A stretch of DNA of 22,887 nucleotides from Pseudomonadota bacterium (GTDB taxonomy: Bacteria; Desulfobacterota; Desulfovibrionia; Desulfovibrionales; Desulfovibrionaceae), in contig JAEZEM010000088.1 in the NCBI GenBank assembly GCA_023417745.1, forward strand, positions 1-22,887, written 5' to 3'. Position 1 is the stretch's first letter; the number at the start of each line of letters is the position of its first letter. The position numbers and the translations under genes are program-made. A model generated the notes under the pieces. The model was not told the origin of the DNA. It worked only from the letters and a program-made list of their open reading frames with translations, and did no database searches. Below are positions 15,205 through 22,669 of this stretch, in pieces.

Positions 15205-15402
15205 ATGTCCGAGTCGCGCGCCCCGTGGACCTGCCCCAAGTGCCAGGCTAAAAACGATCCGGATTTCACCCACTGCCGGCTGTGCGGCGAAAAACATCCT
15301 GAAGCCGCGGAGGTGGAAGTGGCCTGCGCCTCCTGCGGCACGAAACATCCGGGCGGGAGTTGCTGTCCGCTGTGCGGCAGCAAGGAATTCCTGCAGCTCT
15401 GA
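15205..15402 (+). CDS. Small double zinc-ribbon protein
   Basis: The product is 65 residues with two treble-clef/zinc-ribbon type metal sites. The first is C10-P-K-C13 with C24-R-L-C27; the second is C41-A-S-C44 with C54-P-L-C57, plus an extra C53. Each half ends in a CG-type knuckle (LCGEK, LCGSK). This pattern is common in small cytoplasmic proteins that bind zinc structurally and is often found fused to other domains; alone, its role is unknown. The start is well set by GCAGGAGG six bases before ATG 15205. A GC hairpin follows the stop, and the YbaL-type antiporter gene starts 109 bases further on the same strand. Confidence 0.85.
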   Translation: MSESRAPWTCPKCQAKNDPDFTHCRLCGEKHPEAAEVEVACASCGTKHPGGSCCPLCGSKEFLQL

Positions 15403-15412
15403 TCGACAATCC

Positions 15413-15439
15413 GGCGGGCCGGGGCAGCGCCGGCCCGCC
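15413..15439. other. GC-rich hairpin between the zinc-ribbon and YbaL-like genes
   Basis: GGCGGGCCGG (15413-15422) and CCGGCCCGCC (15430-15439) form a perfect 10-bp stem around a seven-base loop. It is not followed by a T-run, so it is not a standard intrinsic terminator. It may cause pausing, protect the 3' end of the short upstream message, or partly separate the two genes. Confidence 0.6.
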
Positions 15440-15511
15440 ATACGCCCTGCAGCATGACGTTTGCGCCGCCCAAACCGGCGGCGGTTCTTAGTGTTGCGGC
15501 AAGGAGGCTTG

Positions 15512-17245
15512 ATGCCGCACGACATTGACCTGATTGTGACCCTGGCCGCCGGTCTGGTGGCCGCCCTGGCCCTGGGGCTGGTGGCCAAGCGCCTGTCGTT
15601 GTCGCCCATCGTCGGCTACCTTGTGGCCGGCTACCTCATCGGCCCGTTTTCCCCGGGTTTCGTGGCCGACGGCTCCATCGCCAACCAGTTCGCCGAACTC
15701 GGCGTCATCCTGCTCATGTTCGGGGTGGGACTGCATTTTCACTTAAAAGACCTCGTGGCCGTGCGTGGCGTGGCCGTGCCCGGGGCCGTGGCCCAGATCG
15801 CGGCCTCGGCGGTGCTGGGAACCGTGGTCACCCACGCCCTGGGCTGGTCCTGGACGGCCGGGGCGGTCTTCGGCACAGCCATCTCCGTGGCCAGCACGGT
15901 GGTGCTGACCCGCGTTCTGGCCGACAACAAGGCCCTGCACACCCCGACCGGGCACATCGCCGTGGGTTGGCTCATTGTCGAGGATCTGTTCACCATTGTG
16001 GTGCTGGTGCTGTTGCCCACGCTCTACGGCCCCGGGGCGGGCGAGGTCGGGTTGGGCCGGACCCTGGCCGTGGCCGGCGGCAAGCTGACCGCCCTGGTCG
16101 CCGTGGCGGCCGTGGCCGGGCGCTACCTGCTGCCGCGCTTTTTCGGGCACATCGCCCGCACGGGGTCGCGTGAGCTGTTCACCCTGGCCGTGCTGGCCTC
16201 GGCTTTGGGACTGGCTGTGGGCGCAGCGGTCTTTTTCGGGGCGTCCATGGCCCTGGGGGCCTTTCTGGCCGGCATGATCGTCGGGCAGTCGGAATTCGGG
16301 GCCAGGGCGGCCTCGGACGCCATGCCCATGCGCGACGCCTTTGCCGTGCTCTTTTTCGTGTCCGTGGGCATGTTGCTCGACCCGGCCGCGTTGGTGGCCC
16401 AGTGGCCCCTGGCCCTGGCGACGCTGGGCATCGTGCTTGTGGGCAAGCCGCTGGCCGCCTTGATCGTGGTGCTGGCCCTTGGCCGCCCCCTGGTGGTGGC
16501 CTTGTCGGTCTCGGCGGCCCTGGCCCAGATCGGCGAATTTTCGTTTATCCTGGCCACGCTGGCCACGAGTCTGGGCATCCTGCCCAAGGAGGCCGGCACG
16601 GCCCTGGTGGCCGCCTCGGTGGTGTCGATCATCCTCAACCCCTGGCTCTATCAGGGCGTCGCCCCCCTGGCCGCGAAGCTGACCCGGGGACGGGGCCGGA
16701 CGGCGCGGCCCAAGGCCGAAGACGCGGCCGAAGCGGCCGACGGCGGCTTGACCGCCATCGTGGTCGGCTATGGGCCGGTGGGCAGCACGCTGTGCCGCAT
16801 CCTGGCCGACAACGGCATCGAACCGGTGGTGGTGGAGATGAACATCGACACCGTGCGCGCCTTGGCCGAGGCCGGCAAGCGGGTGGTGCACGGCGACGCG
16901 GCCAGCCGGGAGATTTTGCTGCACGCCGGCATCGAAACGGCGGCGAGCCTTTTCATCACGGCTTCGGGCCTGCCGGCGCGGGAGATTGTGGAAGCCGCCC
17001 TGGAGCTTCGACCGGAGATACGCATCATCAGCCGGGCCGGCTACCTGCGCGAGGCCCAGGCGCTGCGTCAGGAAGGAGCGAAGGCTGTCTTTTCCGGCGA
17101 GGGCGAGGTGGCGCTGGCCATGTCCGCCTATCTTTTGCGTGAACTGGGGGCCAGCGCCGAGCAGCTCGACCGCGAGCGCGACCGGGTGCGGCGGGAACTC
17201 TTCGAACCGGCCGGCCAAGCCGAAGAAACGGCCGTGCCAGCCTAG
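15512..17245 (+). CDS. ybaL: YbaL-type CPA2 cation/proton antiporter with TrkA-N domain
   Basis: The product is 577 residues, with about 12 membrane helices (1-395) and a TrkA-N Rossmann domain (about 410-530, AIVVGYGPVGSTLCRIL). The start MPHDIDLIVTLAAGL and the segments LSPIVGYLVAGYLIGPFSPG, ELGVILLMFGVGLHFHLKDL and AVGWLIVEDLFTIVVL closely follow E. coli YbaL (also the RosB type). It carries ED where Kef-type proteins have QD in the core helix. No TrkA-C domain follows; the C-terminus ends in a charged Glu/Arg stretch. The expected role is monovalent cation/proton exchange at the inner membrane. AAGGAGG lies five bases before ATG 15512; the frame extends upstream to 15461 without a comparable site. 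The symbol rests on remembered similarity, so orthology is likely rather than proven. Confidence 0.88.
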   Translation: MPHDIDLIVTLAAGLVAALALGLVAKRLSLSPIVGYLVAGYLIGPFSPGFVADGSIANQFAELGVILLMFGVGLHFHLKDLVAVRGVAVPGAVAQIAASAVLGTVVTHALGWSWTAGAVFGTAISVASTVVLTRVLADNKALHTPTGHIAVGWLIVEDLFTIVVLVLLPTLYGPGAGEVGLGRTLAVAGGKLTALVAVAAVAGRYLLPRFFGHIARTGSRELFTLAVLASALGLAVGAAVFFGASMALGAFLAGMIVGQSEFGARAASDAMPMRDAFAVLFFVSVGMLLDPAALVAQWPLALATLGIVLVGKPLAALIVVLALGRPLVVALSVSAALAQIGEFSFILATLATSLGILPKEAGTALVAASVVSIILNPWLYQGVAPLAAKLTRGRGRTARPKAEDAAEAADGGLTAIVVGYGPVGSTLCRILADNGIEPVVVEMNIDTVRALAEAGKRVVHGDAASREILLHAGIETAASLFITASGLPAREIVEAALELRPEIRIISRAGYLREAQALRQEGAKAVFSGEGEVALAMSAYLLRELGASAEQLDRERDRVRRELFEPAGQAEETAVPA

Positions 17246-17281
17246 CGGAGCGCGCCGGGACGGCGACGCCGCGGCCGGCTC

Positions 17282-17329
17282 AACCCGCCCAGGGACCGGG
17301 AGACGTTGCTTCCGGCCCCTGGGCGGGTT
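17282..17329. terminator. Bidirectional hairpin between convergent genes
   Basis: AACCCGCCCAGGG (17282-17294) pairs perfectly with CCCTGGGCGGGTT (17317-17329), a 13-bp stem. The 22-base loop contains a further CCGG...CCGG pairing. It lies between the YbaL-like stop (17245) and the PPC-protein stop (17336), a usual position for a shared terminator. The T-tract is poor on both strands, so termination strength is uncertain. Confidence 0.65.
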
Positions 17330-17335
17330 CATTGT

Positions 17336-17752
17336 TTACATGCCGGTCTGATCCCACAGGGGCAGGCCGGTGGCGGCGTCGAGGCCGCGGTGCAGGTGCG
17401 GGCCTTCGATGGGGGTGATGCAGGCTTCGCCGGCAAAGATGATGTTGCCGGGCATGGCATGGCCGCCGGTGATGGTGAAGTCGCCCTTAAGCAGCGTCAG
17501 GTGCAGGTGGATGATGGGCTGGCCGTCCTTGAGGGATACGTTGCCGAGTCCGGCCAGGATTTCCGTGCCTTCGTTTACGGTATGGGTGACGTATTTGCGG
17601 GTGTCCTGGGGATAGTAGCCGAGTTCGGCTTTTTCCAGGGCGCCAATGAGGCTCACATGGCCTTTGGTGATGTTTTTTTCCAGGCAGATGGCCACCAGGG
17701 CGGACAGCAGGTCTTCGCCCTTGGGCAGGCGCACGAGCAGCGAGTCGTTCAT
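17336..17752 (-). CDS. PPC/DUF296 domain protein
   Basis: The product is 138 residues, made up entirely of one PPC (plants and prokaryotes conserved, DUF296) domain. Family landmarks are the N-terminal RLPKGEDLLSALVAICLEK, the central IGALEKAELGYY, and the histidine cluster HLHL (H82, H84) with GGHAMPGN (H98). In this family the histidines can bind zinc and the domain forms trimers. In plants the domain occurs in AT-hook DNA-binding proteins, but this protein has no AT-hook, so DNA binding is not supported; the bacterial function is unknown. Its ATG overlaps the stop of the M48/TPR gene as ATGA, so translation of the two is coupled. Confidence 0.88.
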   Translation of the reverse strand: MNDSLLVRLPKGEDLLSALVAICLEKNITKGHVSLIGALEKAELGYYPQDTRKYVTHTVNEGTEILAGLGNVSLKDGQPIIHLHLTLLKGDFTITGGHAMPGNIIFAGEACITPIEGPHLHRGLDAATGLPLWDQTGM

Positions 17753-19215
17753 TCCAAGATCCTTTTTTTCCAGAATTCGGAGCGTTTTTGGATGGTCTCT
17801 TCCAGTTTGGCCAGTTCGCGCCGGTCGGCGTCGGTCTTGGCCGCCGCCTTGGCCTTGTCCAGCTGAAACTTCACCTGGGGAGGATTGTTCTCGTAGACGG
17901 CAGCGTAGGTCAACTGGAGATGGGCATGGAAGAGGTCGCCGGACTGGCCCAGAATCTGGCCGTAGATGGACCGGATTTCGGCGTTTTCCGGCACCCGCTG
18001 GCGGACTTTCTCCAGGTAGCTGACGGCCTGGGCCGGCTTGCCTTCCTGGGCCAGCATCCGGCCGTATTCGAAATTGGCGTCGATGTCGGCGGCATTCTGG
18101 CGCAGGGCCGCTTCAAGCAGGCTCTTGGCCCGGGCGAAATCGCGCACCTTGAGATAGTAGCGGCCGGTTTCGCGCAGGACCAGCGGATCGTTCGGGGCGC
18201 AGGCCACGGCTTCGTCAAAGGCGGCCCGGGCCTGGCCCACGTCCTCCAGGGAGCGCGACAGGGCGATGGCCAGGCCGAGCTTGTCCAGGCAGGTCATCTT
18301 GTCGCCGAGCTTTCGGAAGTAGGCCACGGCGTTTTTGGCGTCGGTGTAGCGGGCGCGCACCAACACCTGGGCGCGCTTGAAGGCGGCGTCGTTGTTTTTG
18401 CGGTCCTGGACGTCCTTGGGCAGCATCTTCACCCGGTCCTTGAGGTAGCTCATGCGTTCGTCAAGTCCGGGGTGGGTGCTGAGGTAGGTCGGGATGATGC
18501 CGCCGCCCTGCATCCAGCGCAGCTTTTTCATGGTCTCGAAGGCTTCCACCAGCCCGCCTGGCGGGTAGCCGGCGGCGACCAGATAGTTCATGCCGACCTG
18601 ATCGGCCTCGCGCTCGTCGTCGCGGGAATACTTGAGATAGGCGTGGGCCGTGGCGGCCTGGGAGCCGATGGCCACCATGGAGCCGAGGTCCTGGTTGCCG
18701 GTGGCCGAGCCGAGCACCACGCCGGCCAGGATGCCGACGATCTGGCCGATGCCCAGGAGCTGCATCTCGCCCACGCGCTTGGCGATGTGGCGCTGGCTCA
18801 CATGGGCCAGTTCGTGGGCCAGGACGCCGGCCATTTCGGATTCGTGCTCCATCTGGAGGATCAGTCCGGTGAAGACGAAGACGTAGCCGGCCGGTCCGGC
18901 GAAGGCATTGACGGCGTTGTTGTTGATGATGCCGACGGTGAAGGGGAAGGGCTGGGGCGGCATGACCTTGATCAGCCTGTCCACCACGCCGGTCACGTAG
19001 TCGTTGATCTCGGTGTCCTCAATGAGCGGCATCCGGGATCGGATCATGATGTTGAATTTTTCGCCGAGCTCCCGTTCGTCCTTGAGGTCAAAGGAAAAAA
19101 ACGAGGCATGGACGAGGGGAGGGGCGAGCAAGGAGACGATGAGCCAGAAGGCGACCAGGGTCGCCGCCAGCCGCCGGGTCGCGCCCGGCCGGCGATGCAA
19201 GCTTGGGGCGTCCAT
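17749..19215 (-). CDS. Secreted M48-family metalloprotease with C-terminal TPR repeats (BepA-like)
   Basis: The product is 488 residues, close to E. coli BepA (487). A signal peptide spans about 1-38 (basic start, hydrophobic LAATLVAFWLIVSLLAPPL, then VHAS). The M48 domain has the zinc motif HELAH (134-138) and third ligand E201 in DEREAD. After the domain come several TPR-like helical repeats (about 300-470). BepA-type proteins act in the periplasm on outer-membrane protein assembly, promoting correct beta-barrel and LPS-transport complexes and degrading stalled ones. I chose ATG 19215 because it gives a proper signal peptide at the expected length; the frame stays open to 19491 but that extension has no ribosome site and no protein-like character. 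It is first of a two-gene unit with the PPC protein and divergent from the GGDEF gene. Confidence 0.9.
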   Translation of the reverse strand: MDAPSLHRRPGATRRLAATLVAFWLIVSLLAPPLVHASFFSFDLKDERELGEKFNIMIRSRMPLIEDTEINDYVTGVVDRLIKVMPPQPFPFTVGIINNNAVNAFAGPAGYVFVFTGLILQMEHESEMAGVLAHELAHVSQRHIAKRVGEMQLLGIGQIVGILAGVVLGSATGNQDLGSMVAIGSQAATAHAYLKYSRDDEREADQVGMNYLVAAGYPPGGLVEAFETMKKLRWMQGGGIIPTYLSTHPGLDERMSYLKDRVKMLPKDVQDRKNNDAAFKRAQVLVRARYTDAKNAVAYFRKLGDKMTCLDKLGLAIALSRSLEDVGQARAAFDEAVACAPNDPLVLRETGRYYLKVRDFARAKSLLEAALRQNAADIDANFEYGRMLAQEGKPAQAVSYLEKVRQRVPENAEIRSIYGQILGQSGDLFHAHLQLTYAAVYENNPPQVKFQLDKAKAAAKTDADRRELAKLEETIQKRSEFWKKRILE

Positions 19216-19532
19216 GGCGACCCTATACGCCGAACAAGGGTGGAAGGAAAGAGGCGGCAAAATTTGGTGAACACCTTGTAAATAAAGCGGCCAGGCGTAA
19301 CGCGCAGGCTGTTCCCCGCGTCCTGGGCAGGCGTCTGGGACTTGTCGGCGCGGCGACACGCGGCAGCGGCGGATCGCCCGGACCATGAACCACTGCACGG
19401 CGGCCAGAACCGGGCGGCGCGGGGGACAGGCAATGTTGTCCTTGATCGATTCGGCTGCCGGGCTTAACAAATAGTCATCATACAAGCGCAATGGTCAGGT
19501 TTTTCGGCTGCCGGGCGTTGGAGTGCAGAGAC
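19216..19532. other. Divergent intergenic region between M48 protease and PAS-GGDEF genes
   Basis: About 317 bases hold no supported gene; both flanking frames remain open into it without ribosome sites. It contains an A/T-richer patch (about 19258-19287) and an exact 14-base direct repeat, TTCGGCTGCCGGGC, at 19450-19463 and 19503-19516. A candidate plus-strand promoter is listed separately. I could not find a good minus-strand promoter for the protease gene. Confidence 0.5.
19442..19470 (+). promoter_or_regulatory. Possible sigma-70-type promoter for the PAS-GGDEF gene
   Basis: TTGATC (19442-19447) and TAACAA (19465-19470) are separated by 17 bases, the ideal spacing, about 60 bases before ATG 19533. 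The -35 matches consensus well at its first four positions; the -10 is poor (3 of 6). The spacer overlaps the first copy of a 14-base direct repeat. Confidence 0.3.
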
Positions 19533-20864
19533 ATGAGTCTGGCTGAACTGTTTTTCAGGGCGTTTTGCCGTACCGCCCGAGCGCTGTTTGACGTGCCGGC
19601 CGCGTCGGCGCAGACGGGCGGCCCTGGCCTGGCCTGGCATGACTTCGCCGAGGGACTGGAGCCGGGGCGGTGGGAAGCCGTCATGGCCGCCCTGGCCGAG
19701 GCCCAGGCCGAAGAGGCCATTTTCTGGACCCAGGACATCCAGGCCGAAGCCGCCCTGGCCGGACTCCCGGCCGTGGCCGCCCTGCCCGGCGGGCAACGGT
19801 TGCGGTTTGCCGCTGCGGTCGCCTTCGGACCCCAGGGCCAGGGGCGGCTGATCCTGGCCGACACGCGTCCGCGCGTCGCTGCAAGCGGGGACGCGGCCCG
19901 TCTGGCCGATCTCGGGACCATGGCCGGCCAGTGGCTGGCCCTGGACCGGCAGGCCCGCGAGGCGGCCGAGGGCGAGGTCCTGTTTCGGCTCCTGGCCGAG
20001 ACCTCCACGGACACCATCGTGCGCGGCGACCTCAATGGGGTGCGGCTCTACGTCTCACCCTCGGTGCGCGACCTTCTCGGCTACGAACCCGACGAGCTGA
20101 CTGGTCGTCAGGCCATGGACCTGACCCATCCCGACGACGTGCCGGCCTTTGGCGCTCTCATGCAGGCGGTCAGGCAAGGACGCCTCGACGTTGGCGTGCG
20201 CGAGTTGCGCCAGCGCCACGCAAACGGCTCCTGGGTCTGGATGGAGGCCTCGGTGCGGCTCACCCACGATCAGGCCACGGGACAAGCCAACGGCTATGTG
20301 GCTTCGGTGCGGGCCGTGGGGCAGCGCAAGGAACTGGAAGCCCGGCTGTCGCGCCTTGCCTCCTATGACGAACTGACCGGCCTGCCCAACCGGAGTGCTT
20401 TCACCAGCCGCCTGGGACAGGCCCTGGAAGCGGTCCGGCGGGACGGCCGACGCTTCGCGCTGTTCTATCTGGACCTCGACGGCTTCAAGCAGGTCAACGA
20501 CAGCCTGGGGCATCAGGCCGGCGACGCGGTGCTGCGCGAGGCAGCGGCGCGTTTTCGGGCCGTGTTGCGGGCCGACGACGCGGTCTCTCGCCTGGGCGGC
20601 GACGAATTCGCTGCGCTGCTCGAAGCGGGATGCGCCGAGGCGACCGGGTTGGCCAGGCGGCTCATCGCCGCCATTGCCGAGCCGTTTTGCCTGGGAGAGG
20701 CGATGGTTTCCATCGGCGTCAGCATCGGCATCGCCTTTGCGCCCCAGGATGCCGCCGTCCCGGATGAACTGCTTTCCCGGGCCGATCAGGCGCTTTACGC
20801 GGCCAAGGCCTCGGGCAGAAACACCTATTGCCTGTTCAACCGGCCGGCCGTGTGCGGGGCCTAA
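19533..20864 (+). CDS. PAS-GGDEF diguanylate cyclase
   Basis: The product is 443 residues. The N-terminal part (about 1-140) is soluble and Ala/Leu-rich, possibly a degraded GAF-like sensor; I do not assign it. A PAS domain with PAC tail covers about 145-260 (LYVSPSVRDLLGYEPDELTG, then WVWMEASVRL). The GGDEF domain is about 275-435: DELTGLPNRSAF, DLDGFKQVNDSLGHQAGD, and an intact RLGGDEF (GGDEF at 355-359). The inhibitory I-site RxxD is present as RADD exactly five residues before GGDEF, implying product feedback by cyclic di-GMP. It should make cyclic di-GMP from two GTP in response to a PAS-sensed cue. No membrane helix is evident, so it is probably cytoplasmic. ATG 19533 is chosen because GGAG lies 9-10 bases upstream; an earlier ATG at 19491 has none. 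Confidence 0.9.
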   Translation: MSLAELFFRAFCRTARALFDVPAASAQTGGPGLAWHDFAEGLEPGRWEAVMAALAEAQAEEAIFWTQDIQAEAALAGLPAVAALPGGQRLRFAAAVAFGPQGQGRLILADTRPRVAASGDAARLADLGTMAGQWLALDRQAREAAEGEVLFRLLAETSTDTIVRGDLNGVRLYVSPSVRDLLGYEPDELTGRQAMDLTHPDDVPAFGALMQAVRQGRLDVGVRELRQRHANGSWVWMEASVRLTHDQATGQANGYVASVRAVGQRKELEARLSRLASYDELTGLPNRSAFTSRLGQALEAVRRDGRRFALFYLDLDGFKQVNDSLGHQAGDAVLREAAARFRAVLRADDAVSRLGGDEFAALLEAGCAEATGLARRLIAAIAEPFCLGEAMVSIGVSIGIAFAPQDAAVPDELLSRADQALYAAKASGRNTYCLFNRPAVCGA

Positions 20865-20997
20865 GGCCGGCGCGGGCAAGACGTGGCCCCAGCGGGCGAG
20901 CGCTCGCGGCAGCTGAGGGGTTGGCGGTCCGCCGGCGGTTGCCCGGGAGGCGGCGTCGGCGGGGCCGCCAGTCCGCGTACGCCCGGTTCGGGGCACG

Positions 20998-21033
20998 AAA
21001 AAAGGCGGACCGCCGCATGGGGCGATCCGCCTT
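20998..21033 (-). terminator. Rho-independent terminator of rho
   Basis: On the minus strand AAGGCGGA (21033-21026) pairs with TCCGCCTT (21009-21002), with further pairing inside the loop (CGCC with GGCG), and six T residues follow (complement of A-run 20998-21003). It lies just past the rho stop. The 130 bases between it and the GGDEF stop hold only GC-rich sequence, including a perfect 12-base palindrome GCGAGCGCTCGC at 20896-20907. Confidence 0.85.
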
Positions 21034-21060
21034 CGTGGTCGGGAAGGGGGGAGCCGGCGG

Positions 21061-22308
21061 CTACCGGTTCATGAGGTCAAGAAACTCGCGGTTGCTTTTG
21101 GTGCCGCGCATCTTGCCCAGGAGAAACTCCATGGAGTCGATGGGGCTCATGGGCGCCAGGAGCTTGCGCAGAATCCAGACGCGGTTAAGGACGTCGGGAT
21201 CAAGGAGCAACTCTTCCTTGCGGGTGCCGGACCGGTTGATGTCGATGGCCGGGAAGACGCGCTTCTCGGACAAGTGGCGGTCCAGGTAGATTTCCATATT
21301 GCCGGTGCCCTTGAACTCTTCGAAAATGACTTCGTCCATGCGGGAGCCGGTGTCGATAAGGGCCGTGGAGATGATGGTCAGCGAGCCGCCGCCTTCGATG
21401 TTGCGGGCGGCGCCGAAAAAGCGCTTGGGCCGCTGGAGGGCGTTGGCGTCGAGGCCGCCGGACAGCACGCGTCCCGAGGACGGGGTGACGGCGTTGTAGG
21501 CGCGGCCCAGGCGGGTGATGGAATCAAGCAGGATCACCACGTCGATCTTGCGTTCGACCAGGCGCTTGGCCTTTTCGATGACCATTTCGGCCACCTGCAC
21601 GTGGCGCTGGGGCGGCTCGTCAAAGGTGGAGGAAACGACCTCGGCCTTGACCGTGCGCTCCATGTCCGTGACTTCCTCGGGGCGTTCGTCGATGAGGAGC
21701 ACGATGAGGAAGACGTCGGGGCGGTTGGCGCTGATGGAGTTGGCGATGGTCTGCAGGAGCATGGTCTTGCCGGTGCGGGGCGGGGCGACGATGATGCCGC
21801 GCTGGCCATGCCCGATGGGAGCGAGGAGATCAATGACCCGGGAGGCGTAGTTTTCGGCGCCGTTTTCGATGATGAAGCGCTGGTCGGGATACAGCGGGGT
21901 CAGGTTATCGAAGAGCACGAGGTTTCGCGAGGCTTCGGGCGGCGCGAACCCGATCTCGCCGACCCGTAGCAAGGCGAAGTAGCGTTCGCCTTCCTTGGGC
22001 GGCCGGATCTGGCCCGAGATGACGTCGCCCTTGCGCAGGCCGAACCGGCGGATCTGAGAGGGGGAAATGTAAATGTCGTCAGGGCCGGGCATGTAGCTGT
22101 ACATGGGCGAGCGCAGGAACCCGAAGCCGTCGGGCAGTATCTCCAGCACGCCTTCGCCGAATATGGCCCCATTTTGGGAGGCGCAGCTTTGCAGCAGAGC
22201 GAAGATGAGCTCCTGCTTGCGCATGCCGTTGGGGTTTTCGACGTTGTACTGGACGGCCAGGTCCATGAGCTCGGGCATGCTCTTGAGCTTGAGCTCGGAA
22301 AGGTTCAT
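21061..22308 (-). CDS. rho: Transcription termination factor Rho
   Basis: The product is 415 residues (E. coli Rho is 419). The N-terminal domain begins MNLSELKLKSMPELMDLA. The RNA-binding cold-shock-like domain is about 50-125 (GVLEILPDGFGFLRSP, then GPDDIYISPSQIRRFGLR). The ATPase core has Walker A APPRTGKT (K181), Walker B VVILLDSITR, and the Q/R-loop region through NPLDs-type segments to IFEEFKGTGNMEI. Rho is a hexameric RNA helicase that ends transcription of untranslated RNA. ATG 22308 is favoured: GGAGG lies 8 bases upstream and the family usually starts here. The frame continues upstream to a GTG at 22440 that would add a 44-residue basic/Pro-rich extension but lacks a clear ribosome site; that longer form cannot be excluded. 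Confidence 0.97.
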   Translation of the reverse strand: MNLSELKLKSMPELMDLAVQYNVENPNGMRKQELIFALLQSCASQNGAIFGEGVLEILPDGFGFLRSPMYSYMPGPDDIYISPSQIRRFGLRKGDVISGQIRPPKEGERYFALLRVGEIGFAPPEASRNLVLFDNLTPLYPDQRFIIENGAENYASRVIDLLAPIGHGQRGIIVAPPRTGKTMLLQTIANSISANRPDVFLIVLLIDERPEEVTDMERTVKAEVVSSTFDEPPQRHVQVAEMVIEKAKRLVERKIDVVILLDSITRLGRAYNAVTPSSGRVLSGGLDANALQRPKRFFGAARNIEGGGSLTIISTALIDTGSRMDEVIFEEFKGTGNMEIYLDRHLSEKRVFPAIDINRSGTRKEELLLDPDVLNRVWILRKLLAPMSPIDSMEFLLGKMRGTKSNREFLDLMNR

Positions 22309-22669
22309 GGAGTTGCCCTCCATGAGACTGGACTTTACAGCGGCGGGTTGCAGGATGTCGTCGCTTTCGATGGGATCGGAAAGCACGGGTGCAGGGGCCG
22401 GCTGAGGATTTCGCCCGCGGCGTTTGGGTGCATTGCTCACAGAAATAGCCCGGCGCTGAAATGCGCATATTGATAGTGTGTGAAAACCCGATGCAGCGTG
22501 AGTTCGTCGCGTCCGCGCCCCTATGGAGGAGCGGGCGACTCGCTATGTTACGGGGGCCAAGGCAAGTGGAGGATAGGCCGGCAACGGCCTGGAACGATCC
22601 ATATACTTTTTCGCGGAGGTGTCAAGGGCGGGTCGGCCCATGGCGGCCCAAAGTCTTGGGATCGCGGTC
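22309..22669 (-). other. rho leader region with possible N-terminal extension
   Basis: These 361 bases separate the favoured rho start from the upstream gene. The part nearest rho (22309-22440) is open in frame with rho from a GTG and has only moderate third-position GC, so it may be leader RNA or a poorly conserved extension. Further upstream (22441-22669) there are scattered stops and no gene. Bacterial rho genes often have long autoregulated leaders, and this one would be roughly 150-280 bases if the candidate promoter at 22598-22625 is used. Confidence 0.5.
22598..22625 (-). promoter_or_regulatory. Candidate sigma-70 promoter for rho
   Basis: On the minus strand there is a perfect -35 TTGACA (22625-22620), followed after 16 bases by TATGGA (22603-22598); the overlapping TATATG gives a 14-base spacing. 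The A-rich spacer (GCGAAAAAG) lies in GC-rich DNA. It points toward rho from inside the gap after the upstream gene's stop, so rho could be transcribed independently. Confidence 0.45.

Noticed and set aside
17749..19491. 580-residue version of the M48 protease starting at 19491
   Set aside because: The extra 92 residues precede an obvious signal peptide, have no ribosome site and match no family extension.
20896..20907. Perfect 12-base palindrome GCGAGCGCTCGC downstream of the GGDEF gene
   Set aside because: Short GC palindromes are expected by chance in such DNA and it has no loop or T-run to act as a terminator.
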